Below, piece by piece: positions 1 through 7,196 of a DNA stretch of 9,567 nucleotides (positions within the stretch are counted from its first letter, which is position 1; the number at the start of each line of letters is the position of its first letter). Under the pieces are notes generated by a model. The model made no database searches. It worked only from the letters and a program-made list of their open reading frames with translations, and was not told the origin of the DNA. The position numbers and the translations under genes are program-made. The stretch comes from CAYJXJ01 sp964374095 (GTDB taxonomy: Bacteria > Elusimicrobiota > Elusimicrobia > UBA1565 > UBA9628): NCBI GenBank assembly GCA_964374095.1, contig CAYJXJ010000179.1, positions 1-9,567 on the forward strand, in the 5' to 3' direction.

Positions 1-2
1 CG

Positions 3-3000
3 CTCGTCATCGCCCGGCGCCGCGAGGCCCTGGAGAACCACATCCGCTACCGCGAGTCCGAGATCCGCGCGGAATTCGAGCGGCGGGAGAAGGACACCGT
101 GCAGGAGCAGCAGGCCATCGCGGCGCGCGAGCGCGCCGCGCTCGACGCGCTCTACCGTCAGCGGGAGGGCTCCCTGCATCAGCGCTACGTCGCTCTCGAG
201 GAAGAACTCCGCGCTTCGTGGAACCAGAAGGAGTCCCTCCTCAAGGTCGAGGCCGAGGGACGTCTGAACGAGCGGCTCCGGGAGGTGGAGGAGGTCGTCC
301 GCCAGAAAGAGATCGCCCGGGTCGAGGAGAGCCGCCGCAACGCCCAGGCCGAGCTCGACAGGCTGCTCGCCGCCGGACGCGAGGAACTTTCCAAGCTGCG
401 CCGAGCCTCGGACCAGCAGGAGGCCCAGCGGCGCGGGGGCCTGGACGCCGAGGCCCGCCGCCTCGCCGAGGAGCGCCGGGAAATCGAGACGGCCGCCGCG
501 GTCCAGCGCCAGGAGGCCGAGACGCAGCGCGCCGAGGCGGAGAAGGCCCTGGCGTCGCGCGCCGCGGAGCTCGAGGCCGGGCTCGCCCGCCGCCGGGCCG
601 AGATCGAAGGCGAGCTGCAGGCCCGTCAGCTGGCGCTCGACAAGGAGCGGGTCGATCTCGCCGACGATCTCACCCTCAAGAAGGGACGCATCGCCGCCCG
701 CGAGGACGAGATGACCCGCGAGTTCCGCGCCAAAGCCGCCGCCTTGGAGCGGGAATGGGCGGAGAGGGGGACGGGCCTCGAGCAGGTCTGGAAGAGCCGC
801 ATACTCGAGACCGAGCGCGAGCGCGCCGAAATCCAGGAACGGGCCTTCCGCCAGGAGACGGAGCTCGCCGCGAGGCGCGAGTCCCTGCAGGCCGATCTGG
901 AAAGGACCCTCGAGGCCCGCCGGCGGGAGATCGACACCGAGAACGCGGTCCGCCAAAAGGAGCTCCGGGAGAAGGCCGCGGGGCTCGAGGAGGAAGCGCG
1001 CCGCAAGGAGGCGGAGAATCAGGCGCGCCTGCGCGAGCGGGAGGAGGAGCTCGCCCGGCAGGCCGATGCCGACCGCCGCGAGCTCGACGGCTTGAAACGG
1101 GAAGTCGAGGCCCAGCGGGCGGCGGCGGAAAGCGCCTGGCACGCCAAGGCCGCTCAGCTGGAAGAGGAGGCGCGCCGCAAGGGGGCCCAGCTCGAAACCG
1201 TCCTCCGGCAGCGATCGCAGGAGCTCGATCAGAAACAGGAAGCCGAGCGCCGGGCCCTGGAGGGGGAGCGCCTGGCCCTCAAGACCGGGGCCTCGGCGAT
1301 GCGCGAAGCCCTGCAGCGCGAACGCCAAGCCCAAGAGGCTCGCGCCGTGGAGCGCGACCGCGAGCGCGCGCAAGCGATCGAGGAGGAACGCGCCCGGCTC
1401 GCCGCCGAATTTGAGGAACGGGAACGCGGCCTGGCGAAGTCTCAGGAGGATCGACTGCAGGCGTTGCGGCGCGAGGAAGCGCGCCTTGAGGGTGAGCTCG
1501 CGCTTCGCATTCAGGAAGCCGAGGCCCAAGCCTCCTCCTCGCGAACCGCTCTGCGCGAGAAGCTGGAAGCTCTCGACGCGGAGAGCCGAAGACGCTCCGC
1601 CGAACTCGAGGCCTCCCTCCGCGCCGAGGCGACGCAGAGGCAGGAAGCCCTTAACGCCGAGCGCTCCCAGTGGGGCCAGGAGGTCGCCGCGCGGGAGCGC
1701 CAAGTCGCCGAGCGAGCCGCGCAGGCGCAAAAGGAACGCGCCGAGATCGAGACCGCCCTGCGCCAGCGGGCCGCGGCGCTGGAGTTCGAACATCAGCGCC
1801 AGGCCGCCGAGTTCGCGGCCGCGGCCGCGGCCCAACGCGCCTCGGCTCAGAAGGCCCTCGCCGACGAGAGGGAAGCCGTCGAAGCCCGCTGGAAGGAGCT
1901 GCAGGCCTCGGTCGAGGGGCAGAAGACGGAGCTCCTTCAGCGCCAGACGGAGCTCGAAGGAACTCTCGCGGAGCGCACGGCCGAAGCCGAGGCCGCCGCC
2001 GCCGCTTCCAAATCAGCCCTGCGGGAGAAACTCGCGGCGCTGGAACAAGCCCGCCATGTCCAGGAAGCGGCGCTCAAGGCCGCGGCGGCCGAACAGGCCG
2101 CCAAGGCCCAGAAGGCCCTCGCCGCGGAACGGGAGGCCCTGGAGACCCGCGCGCGCGACCTCGACGTCCTGGCCGAAACCCAAGCCGCTTCCTCGCGAAC
2201 CGCTCTCCGCGAGAAGCTGGAAGCTCTCGACGCGGAGAACCGAAGACGCTCCGCCGAACTCGAGGCCTCCCTCCGCGCCGAGGCGACGCAGAGGCAGGAA
2301 GCCCTTAACGCCGAGCGCTCCCAGTGGGGCCAGGAGGTCGCCGCGCGGGAGCGCCAAGTCGCCGAGCGAGCCGCGCAGGCGCAAAAGGAACGCGCCGAGA
2401 TCGAGACCGCCCTGCGCCAGCGGGCCGCGGCGCTGGAGTTCGAACATCAGCGCCAGGCCGCCGAGTTCGCGGCCGCGGCCGCGGCCCAACGCGCCTCGGC
2501 TCAGAAGGCCCTCGCCGACGAGAGGGAAGCCGTCGAAGCCCGCTGGAAGGAGCTGCAGGCCTCGGTCGAGGGGCAGAAGACGGAGCTCCTTCAGCGCCAG
2601 ACGGAGCTCGAAGGAACTCTCGCGGAGCGCACGGCCGAAGCCGAGGCCGCCGCCGCCGCTTCCAAATCAGCCCTGCGGGAGAAACTCGCGGCGCTCGAAC
2701 ACGCCCGCCATGTCCAGGAAGCGGCGCTCAAGGCCGCGGCGGCGGAACAGGCCGCCAAAGCCCAGGAGGCCCTCGTCGACAAGATAGAAACCGTCGAAGC
2801 CCGCGGCAAGGAACTGCAGGCCTCGGTGGAGAGGCAGAAGTCGGAGCTCCTTCAGCGCCAGGCGGAGCTCGAAAGGACTCTCGCGGAGCGGACGGCCGAA
2901 GCCGAGGCCGCCGCCGCCTCCTCCAGATCCGCCCTGCGGGAGAAACTCGCGGCGCTCGAACAAGCCCGCCAAATCCAGGAAGCGGACCTCAAGTCGGCGG

Positions 3001-4871
3001 CCGTGGAGCAGACGGCCAACGCCAGGAAGGTTCTTGCCGCGGAACGGGAAGCCTTGGAGGCGCGAGCGCGCGACCTCGACGCCCTGGTCGAGGCCCAGCG
3101 CAGGGAGCTGTCTTCGCGGACCGCCGAATTGGAGAAGAAGCTCGCCGCCGATTTCGAGGCCCGCCGCCGGGATCTGGAGGCCGACGTGACGCGGCGTCTG
3201 GGAGCCGGGGAGGTGGCCGCCGCTCTTGAGCGCGCCTCCTTGGAATCCCAGCGGGAGCGGCTGGCTCGGGAGTTCGAGGAGCGCCGCCGCGAGTTGGAGG
3301 ACCGGATCGACGAGAAGGCCCTGTCCCTGGAAAACGAACGCAAGTCTCTCGATGGGGAGCGGGGGGGGCTCGCCGCCGAGTCCGAACGCCTCTCCGAGCA
3401 GATGCGGCGGGAGAGCGCGGCCCTGCGGGCGGGGGCGGCGGAGCGGGAGGCGTCGCTGCGCCAAGAGCTTAATCGCCGCCGCGAAGAGCTCGAGGCGGAG
3501 GCGCAAGAGCGCCTCGCCGAAGCGGAGGAGGCCCTCCAACGCCAACGGCGCCAAGCTCGCGCGGAGATCGCGCAGGCCACGGATGAACTCTCCCGGGAGA
3601 AAGCCTCGCTGGCAAAGGAGCGCGAGGAGCTCGCGGAACAGGAGCGGGCGGCTCAGAAGTCGGCCAAGGAGGCGCTCGACCGGGAACGCAGGGACCTGCG
3701 CAACGCCGCGCGCAAACAGCGCGACGCTCTGGAACGTGAATTCGAAAAACGCACCTCCGAGCTGCGGGCTCAGGCCGAAAAGACTCAGGAGGAACTGCGC
3801 GAGGAATTCAGGCGGGATCGGGAGAAGCTCCTTATCGAAACCAGCCGCAACGCCGAAGCCGGCGCGCGCGAGGCCGCCGAGAAGCTCCGCGATGAGCTGA
3901 TGTCCCGCATCTCCGCTCTCGAGAGCGACAAGGAGGCCCTTCAAGGCCGTCTCGAGGCCCAGGCCCTCGAAGCGGACCTGGACAAAAGGCGCTTCGCCGA
4001 GAAATCCCGTGAGACCGGCCGGAACGCCGAGGCCGCCGCGCGCGCCGCGAATGAGAAGCTTCGCGACGAGCTCTTGTCGCGGATCGCCGCCCTCGAGGCC
4101 GAGAAGGAAGGTCTGGAGAGCCGGCTCGAGGCGCGGACCCTCGAGGCCGACCTCGCTCGACGCAGCCTCGCCCAGAAGCCCGCGCCCCCCGCCCGGCGGC
4201 GCGAATACGACACCGAACTGGAACGGCTGGTCTTTGGCATCGCGCACCAGGTGCGCAACCCGCTCGGCATCATCCGCAGTCTGGCCGAGAGCCGGCTGGA
4301 GACCCCGGAGGCTCCAGCCGCCGAACGCGGCTCCATGGAGGCCATCCTGCGCGCCGTGGCCGGACTCACCGAACGTCTCGAGGAACTCGTCGATTTCACC
4401 CGCCCCCTCGCCCTCAAGCGCGTCCCAACGGACCCGGCCGATTTGCTCGAGGGGCTGGCCCGCCGGATCGGGCCCCGCGCCAAGAACCAGAGGGTCTCCG
4501 TCACGGTCCGCGTGGAAGCCGGCCTCCCGAAGCTCGCCCTGGACCGGGACCGGATCGAAGAGGCCCTCCTCCACGGGGCGGTGAATTCCCTCGAGGCCAT
4601 GCCCGGCGGGGGAAGTCTCACCTTGGCCGCCGCGGCCGCCGGCGCGGATGTGGAGTTCAGCGTCGAAGATACCGGTGAGGGGGTCGCGGACGCCCACCTC
4701 AAGAACGTCGCAACGCCGTTCTTTACAACCAAACCCGGCGGCGTCGGACTGGGTCTGGCGATCGCGCGCCGCATCGCGGCGGCGCATGGCGGAAAGCTGG
4801 AATTCTTCAGCTCCAAAGGGAGCGGATCGCGCCTGGTTATTCGGATCGGCCAGAGCGCCGGGGGTGCCTGA
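3..4871 (+). CDS. Giant coiled-coil sensor histidine kinase (5' end outside the window)
   Basis: The frame is open to the left edge, giving at least 1,622 residues. The GTG at 99 is only an internal candidate start, because the 32 codons before it are the same Glu/Arg-rich coiled coil. Roughly the first 1,360 residues (numbered from 99) are Ala/Glu/Arg/Leu/Lys/Gln-rich helix with no visible membrane span or sensor domain. The C-terminus is a full kinase core: H-box AHQVRNPLG with the phospho-accepting His codon at 4245-4247 (H1383), N-box Asn at 4584-4586 (N1496), G1 box DTGEG from 4668, F-box PFFTTK and G2 box GVGLGLAI at 4740-4763. The H-box resembles NtrB/AtoS/ZraS-type kinases. By family knowledge it autophosphorylates on His and passes phosphate to a receiver, most likely the next gene, whose ATG overlaps this stop by one base (TGATG). 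The long coil may act as a dimeric rod or scaffold (inference). Sensor input, if any, must lie upstream of the window. Confidence 0.93.
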   Translation, partial: LVIARRREALENHIRYRESEIRAEFERREKDTVQEQQAIAARERAALDALYRQREGSLHQRYVALEEELRASWNQKESLLKVEAEGRLNERLREVEEVVRQKEIARVEESRRNAQAELDRLLAAGREELSKLRRASDQQEAQRRGGLDAEARRLAEERREIETAAAVQRQEAETQRAEAEKALASRAAELEAGLARRRAEIEGELQARQLALDKERVDLADDLTLKKGRIAAREDEMTREFRAKAAALEREWAERGTGLEQVWKSRILETERERAEIQERAFRQETELAARRESLQADLERTLEARRREIDTENAVRQKELREKAAGLEEEARRKEAENQARLREREEELARQADADRRELDGLKREVEAQRAAAESAWHAKAAQLEEEARRKGAQLETVLRQRSQELDQKQEAERRALEGERLALKTGASAMREALQRERQAQEARAVERDRERAQAIEEERARLAAEFEERERGLAKSQEDRLQALRREEARLEGELALRIQEAEAQASSSRTALREKLEALDAESRRRSAELEASLRAEATQRQEALNAERSQWGQEVAARERQVAERAAQAQKERAEIETALRQRAAALEFEHQRQAAEFAAAAAAQRASAQKALADEREAVEARWKELQASVEGQKTELLQRQTELEGTLAERTAEAEAAAAASKSALREKLAALEQARHVQEAALKAAAAEQAAKAQKALAAEREALETRARDLDVLAETQAASSRTALREKLEALDAENRRRSAELEASLRAEATQRQEALNAERSQWGQEVAARERQVAERAAQAQKERAEIETALRQRAAALEFEHQRQAAEFAAAAAAQRASAQKALADEREAVEARWKELQASVEGQKTELLQRQTELEGTLAERTAEAEAAAAASKSALREKLAALEHARHVQEAALKAAAAEQAAKAQEALVDKIETVEARGKELQASVERQKSELLQRQAELERTLAERTAEAEAAAASSRSALREKLAALEQARQIQEADLKSAAVEQTANARKVLAAEREALEARARDLDALVEAQRRELSSRTAELEKKLAADFEARRRDLEADVTRRLGAGEVAAALERASLESQRERLAREFEERRRELEDRIDEKALSLENERKSLDGERGGLAAESERLSEQMRRESAALRAGAAEREASLRQELNRRREELEAEAQERLAEAEEALQRQRRQARAEIAQATDELSREKASLAKEREELAEQERAAQKSAKEALDRERRDLRNAARKQRDALEREFEKRTSELRAQAEKTQEELREEFRRDREKLLIETSRNAEAGAREAAEKLRDELMSRISALESDKEALQGRLEAQALEADLDKRRFAEKSRETGRNAEAAARAANEKLRDELLSRIAALEAEKEGLESRLEARTLEADLARRSLAQKPAPPARRREYDTELERLVFGIAHQVRNPLGIIRSLAESRLETPEAPAAERGSMEAILRAVAGLTERLEELVDFTRPLALKRVPTDPADLLEGLARRIGPRAKNQRVSVTVRVEAGLPKLALDRDRIEEALLHGAVNSLEAMPGGGSLTLAAAAAGADVEFSVEDTGEGVADAHLKNVATPFFTTKPGGVGLGLAIARRIAAAHGGKLEFFSSKGSGSRLVIRIGQSAGGA
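1527..2180 (+). repeat. 654-bp direct repeat, copy 1 (in coiled coil)
   Basis: The first copy of a 218-codon in-frame tandem duplication in the coiled-coil gene; the second copy starts at 2181. By eye the stretch 1586-2041 matches 2240-2695 without a mismatch, about 456 bp. Only a handful of substitutions lie on either side, and the match fades after about 2120. Confidence 0.92.
1854..2114 (+). repeat. 261-bp (87-codon) sub-repeat B, copy 1
   Basis: An 87-codon subunit lying within the 654-bp repeat. It starts at the codons for ALADEREAVEAR and includes KELQASVE, LLQRQTELE and ALREKLAALE. It recurs at 2508 and 2769. Confidence 0.75.
2181..2834 (+). repeat. 654-bp direct repeat, copy 2
   Basis: The second copy of the 218-codon unit, offset by exactly 654 bp. 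Its last ~60 bp differ from copy 1 and instead resemble the start of the shorter 261-bp unit. The second copy therefore runs into a third short unit rather than into the sequence that closes copy 1. Confidence 0.88.
2508..2768 (+). repeat. 261-bp sub-repeat B, copy 2
   Basis: Nearly identical to copy 1 through the 654-bp duplication. It is immediately followed, at an offset of exactly 261 bp, by a more diverged third copy. Confidence 0.78.
2769..3029 (+). repeat. 261-bp sub-repeat B, copy 3 (diverged)
   Basis: A third 87-codon unit in the same frame, with clear protein similarity (KELQASVERQ, LLQRQAELE, ALREKLAALEQ) but several nucleotide and residue changes. This gives an overall A-B-A-B-B order, with A about 131 codons and B 87 codons. 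Confidence 0.72.
3849..4178 (+). repeat. 174-bp (58-codon) tandem repeat beside the kinase core
   Basis: Two adjacent units start at 3849 and 4023, both beginning with codons for NAEA and containing EKLRDEL, SRI and LEADL. About 35 of the 52 alignable residues match. The pair forms the last coiled-coil segment before the HisKA helix and is an older duplication than the 654-bp one. Confidence 0.75.
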
Positions 4872-6049
4872 TGCCGAGCATTCTGGTTGTCGATGATGAG
4901 GCGGACATGCGGCTGGCCTTGGCCAATGTCCTCACGCGCGGCGGGCATGAGGTCCTCCAGGCCGCCGATGGACCCGCGGCCCTCGAACGGGTGGCCCAGG
5001 GCGGGGTCGATCTGGTCCTCCTCGACATGCGCCTTCCCGAGATGGACGGGGTGGAGATCCTGCGCCGGATCCGGGAAAGCCATTCCGACCTGCCGGTGAT
5101 CATGGTGACCGGCTACGGCCACGTGGACTCCGCGGTGGAGGTCATGAAGCTCGGGGCCAGCCATTATCTGGCCAAACCCTTCAGCAACAAGGAACTGCTG
5201 GAGGCGGCCCAAGCCGTCCTCGATGCGGGCGGACGGCCGATCGAGGGACCTCTGCGGCGGCGCCTTGCCGAGAAAACCTGGACGCCGGGGGGCGCGGGGC
5301 TGTGGAAGGGCCACCTCCGGTGGGCCTGGGCCGCCGCTCTGGGAGTCGCCGCCCTGGCTCTCTGGGGCGGGGTTCGCTCGGCGGCGAAACCCGATTCCTA
5401 TCCGATTCCCTACAAGCATCCGGTCGCCATGGTTTGGATCGGGGATCGCCTTTGGACCGCGGACTGGTTCAGCCAGACCGTGCATGAGCACCGTTTCGCC
5501 AAGGGTCGATTTGAGACGGTCCGCTCGGTGCATCTTCCCCAGTCCCACATCACGGGCCTAAGCGTCGTCAACGAAACCCTCTACTTGGCCGACTCCTGGA
5601 AACGGGTGGTCCAACGCCGCCGCCTCGACGCGGGGTTGACGCTCGTCGAGACGATTCCCAGCCCGGGGCCGAGTCCTTCCGGGCTTTTCTGGGACGGCCG
5701 CTATCTTTGGTCGAGCGACAGCTCCAACCAGCGCTTTTACCAGCACGACCTCGACCGCGAACTCACCGTGCTGGCTTCCTACAAGACCCCGGGCCGCACG
5801 CCCGCGGGGGTCTTCAAGGACTCGCGCTTCTTCTGGTCCGTGGATTCGGACACCCGGATCGTTTACCAGCACCGGCTCGACAATCTCCTCCGCGTGGTGG
5901 CGAAGTATACCTTGCCCAACCTCGACATCGGCAAGGAAGCCCTCTCCTGCTTCTCGTGGAGGGAGGGCCACATCTGGGTCGGGCGGGACGGCATCCCCAA
6001 GCTTTACCGGTACCGCCTGGAGGATTTCCGCCGCCATCCCGGCGGCTAA
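4871..6049 (+). CDS. Response regulator with receiver, membrane span and propeller-like repeats
   Basis: 392 residues. Residues 1-118 are a complete receiver domain: acidic pair D8/D9, phospho-acceptor D52 in LLDMRLPEMDG, T80 and K102 in the AKPF motif. A basic linker (RRR at 129-131, K146, R150) leads to a hydrophobic stretch at about 151-168 that reads as one transmembrane helix, which would place the C-terminus outside the cytoplasm. Residues ~180-392 hold five repeats of about 42 residues with the pattern G-x-F-x-D-x-R-x-LW-x2-D, then Q-H-x-LD. The repeat Asp residues fall at 198, 241, 283, 325 and 373. This resembles NHL or glutaminyl-cyclotransferase-like beta-propellers; the exact family is not recognised. 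No DNA-binding, enzymatic or sigma54-interaction domain is visible. The ATG overlaps the kinase stop, so translational coupling and a cognate pairing are likely. Domain calls are from sequence; signalling across the membrane is inference. Confidence 0.9.
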   Translation: MPSILVVDDEADMRLALANVLTRGGHEVLQAADGPAALERVAQGGVDLVLLDMRLPEMDGVEILRRIRESHSDLPVIMVTGYGHVDSAVEVMKLGASHYLAKPFSNKELLEAAQAVLDAGGRPIEGPLRRRLAEKTWTPGGAGLWKGHLRWAWAAALGVAALALWGGVRSAAKPDSYPIPYKHPVAMVWIGDRLWTADWFSQTVHEHRFAKGRFETVRSVHLPQSHITGLSVVNETLYLADSWKRVVQRRRLDAGLTLVETIPSPGPSPSGLFWDGRYLWSSDSSNQRFYQHDLDRELTVLASYKTPGRTPAGVFKDSRFFWSVDSDTRIVYQHRLDNLLRVVAKYTLPNLDIGKEALSCFSWREGHIWVGRDGIPKLYRYRLEDFRRHPGG

Positions 6050-6064
6050 GCACCGGACTGCCGG

Positions 6065-6094
6065 TTGTCACCGGGCCCGCGCCCGTGCTATAAT
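6065..6094 (+). promoter_or_regulatory. Sigma70-type promoter for the ytxH-like gene
   Basis: A -35 box TTGTCA at 6065-6070 (one base off TTGACA), an 18-bp spacer, and a perfect TATAAT at 6089-6094. Transcription would start near 6101, about 45 bases before the ATG at 6146. The AT-rich -10 stands out in a GC-rich context. Confidence 0.78.
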
Positions 6095-6130
6095 CTTCTT
6101 GACCATCAGGTCGTATTCACACATTCGTTG

Positions 6131-6137
6131 GGAGGGG
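6131..6137 (+). promoter_or_regulatory. Shine-Dalgarno that fixes the ytxH start
   Basis: GGAGGGG lies eight bases before the ATG at 6146. The same frame is open further upstream to 6065, but a start there would lie within or before the promoter, so 6146 is the supported start. Confidence 0.85.
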
Positions 6138-6145
6138 ACACACCC

Positions 6146-6412
6146 ATGGCCGCCAGAGAAAACACCAAGGACGTCGTGCTGTTCATCCTGGGCGCCGCCG
6201 CCGGAGCCGCGTTGGGGCTTCTGCTCGCGCCGCGCCCGGGGACGGAGACCCGCGAGCAACTCGCGGATTGGCTCAAGGAACGCCGCGAGAAGAGCTCGGA
6301 TTTCTTCCAGCGGGTGAAGGAGAAGCTGCCGGAGAAGAAGGAGGCCATCGCCGCGGCCTTCAAGAACGCCAAGGAAGCTCTCTTCGAGTCGAAGGAAGAG
6401 GTGGGCGTCTAG
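6146..6412 (+). CDS. YtxH-family small membrane protein
   Basis: 88 residues. An N-terminal hydrophobic helix at about 10-28 is rich in Gly and Ala (LGAAAGAALGLLLAP) and is followed by the hallmark APRPGTETREQL, the YtxH domain signature. The remainder is a charged, amphipathic Lys/Glu-rich helix. Members are single-pass inner-membrane proteins with a cytoplasmic helical tail. Bacillus YtxH is associated with general stress, but the molecular role is not known. The gene has its own near-consensus promoter and strong ribosome site and is closed by a hairpin terminator, so it is a monocistronic unit between two operons. It is probably well expressed. Whether it functions with the upstream kinase pair is not shown. 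Confidence 0.92.
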   Translation: MAARENTKDVVLFILGAAAGAALGLLLAPRPGTETREQLADWLKERREKSSDFFQRVKEKLPEKKEAIAAAFKNAKEALFESKEEVGV

Positions 6413-6458
6413 CACTCCTAAGAGCTAAAGACCCCGCGTCTTCAGGATCGCAACAGCG

Positions 6459-6499
6459 ACGGCCCCGTCCTGTACCAATAGGAACGGGGTCGTTTTGTT
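6459..6499 (+). terminator. Intrinsic terminator after the ytxH-like gene
   Basis: The left arm at 6459-6470 (ACGGCCCCGTCC) pairs with the right arm at 6481-6493, giving about 12 pairs with one G-U and one bulged A. The loop is ten bases and the hairpin is followed by TTTTGTT. The tract of T lies only on the + strand side. The minus-strand operon ends at 6499, so the hairpin sits exactly between convergent genes. Confidence 0.85.
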
Positions 6500-7158
6500 C
6501 AGGGGGCCGCGACCCCGGGGACGTCGGCGGGAGCCGAGGATTGCGGCGCGGGTCGCGCCTGGGCGCGGATGACCGGAGGCAAGGACGCCCCCGCTGAGAT
6601 GGCGGTCTGCACGCCCTGCTGGGTGGTGAGGCTCGTGTAGACGATCTCCTCCTGGGGAACCAGCACGTAGTCTCCCATGTAGACATGGTTGGTCGGGATG
6701 TAAACCACGCAGTAGGTGCGCTGGGAAGCGCCCCAGTCCACGGTCGCCTGGCGGGTGATAAATCCGAAGCTGTAGACTCCCTGGCGCGGGTACTCGATCA
6801 TCACGAAGCTCCTAAAGCCGGGCTTGGCCGAGGGAGAGAATACCTCCGAGAGTTGTTTGATCGTGCGGTAGAGCCAGTTGAAGACCGGTATGCGCAGCAG
6901 GAGCTCCTCCACGAACTCCAGCACATGCCGCCCCACGATGTTGGAGGCGAGCACCCCCGCCAGAAGCACGATGCCCACCGCGGTCGCGACCCCCAGACCC
7001 GGGATGGGGCGGCCGATCAATCCCACCACGGGGGCCAGGGCCCGGTCCACCGTGGCCACGAACCAGGCTAGGAGCATGAAAGTCAGGCTCAGGGGCCCGA
7101 TGATGAAGAGCCCCGTCAAGAGGGTGTGCTTGAGCCGCCGTCCGATGTGCATTCGCAT
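6499..7158 (-). CDS. DUF502-family membrane protein
   Basis: 219 residues. Two hydrophobic spans lie at about 13-35 and 52-72. They are followed by the family hallmark RIPVFNWLYRTIKQ at 89-102, a beta-rich domain with FRSFVMIEYPR at 115-125, and IPTNHVYMGDYVLVP at 154-168, which matches the DUF502 region usually read as PTTPNPTSG. This bacterial family is related to plant COV/LCV proteins; its function is unknown. The C-terminal ~20 residues are a low-complexity Pro/Ala tail. The ATG at 7158 was chosen because a weak purine-rich AAGAAG lies upstream of it; a second Met two codons later is possible. It is the last gene of the minus-strand cluster, 38 bp after the reductase stop, and ends at the convergent terminator. 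Confidence 0.9.
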   Translation of the reverse strand: MRMHIGRRLKHTLLTGLFIIGPLSLTFMLLAWFVATVDRALAPVVGLIGRPIPGLGVATAVGIVLLAGVLASNIVGRHVLEFVEELLLRIPVFNWLYRTIKQLSEVFSPSAKPGFRSFVMIEYPRQGVYSFGFITRQATVDWGASQRTYCVVYIPTNHVYMGDYVLVPQEEIVYTSLTTQQGVQTAISAGASLPPVIRAQARPAPQSSAPADVPGVAAP

Positions 7159-7196
7159 GGGGCGTCTTCTTAGGTTGTTTCGGGAGACGCTCTATC

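Noticed and set aside
218..1414. 398-codon open frame in a second + frame
   Set aside because: Gly/Arg/Pro-rich out-of-frame reading of the coiled-coil codons with no recognisable domain.
1411..2787. 458-codon open frame in another + frame within the coil
   Set aside because: It is a Pro/Arg/Ser-rich shadow; its internal repeat merely reflects the 654-bp duplication of the real frame.
1527..3029. CRISPR-like or intergenic repeat array
   Set aside because: The units are long, contiguous, in frame and translate into coiled coil without spacers, so they are protein repeats.
2667..4787. 706-codon open frame on the minus strand, antisense to the kinase
   Set aside because: It mirrors the GC-rich, repeat-rich coiled-coil gene and shows no domain or ribosome site. 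The + strand has unmistakable kinase motifs over the same bases.
3941..5548. 535-codon minus-strand open frame across the kinase/regulator junction
   Set aside because: It has Arg/Ser/Pro-rich composition typical of a shadow frame and is antisense to two genes with clear conserved motifs.
6065..6412. Longer, 115-codon start for the ytxH-like gene
   Set aside because: The start would precede the -10 box, and the strong Shine-Dalgarno and YtxH-typical N-terminus support 6146.
6426..6442. Short hairpin AAGAC-CCCGC-GTCTT as a second terminator
   Set aside because: It has only five pairs and no T tract; the hairpin at 6459-6493 is far stronger.
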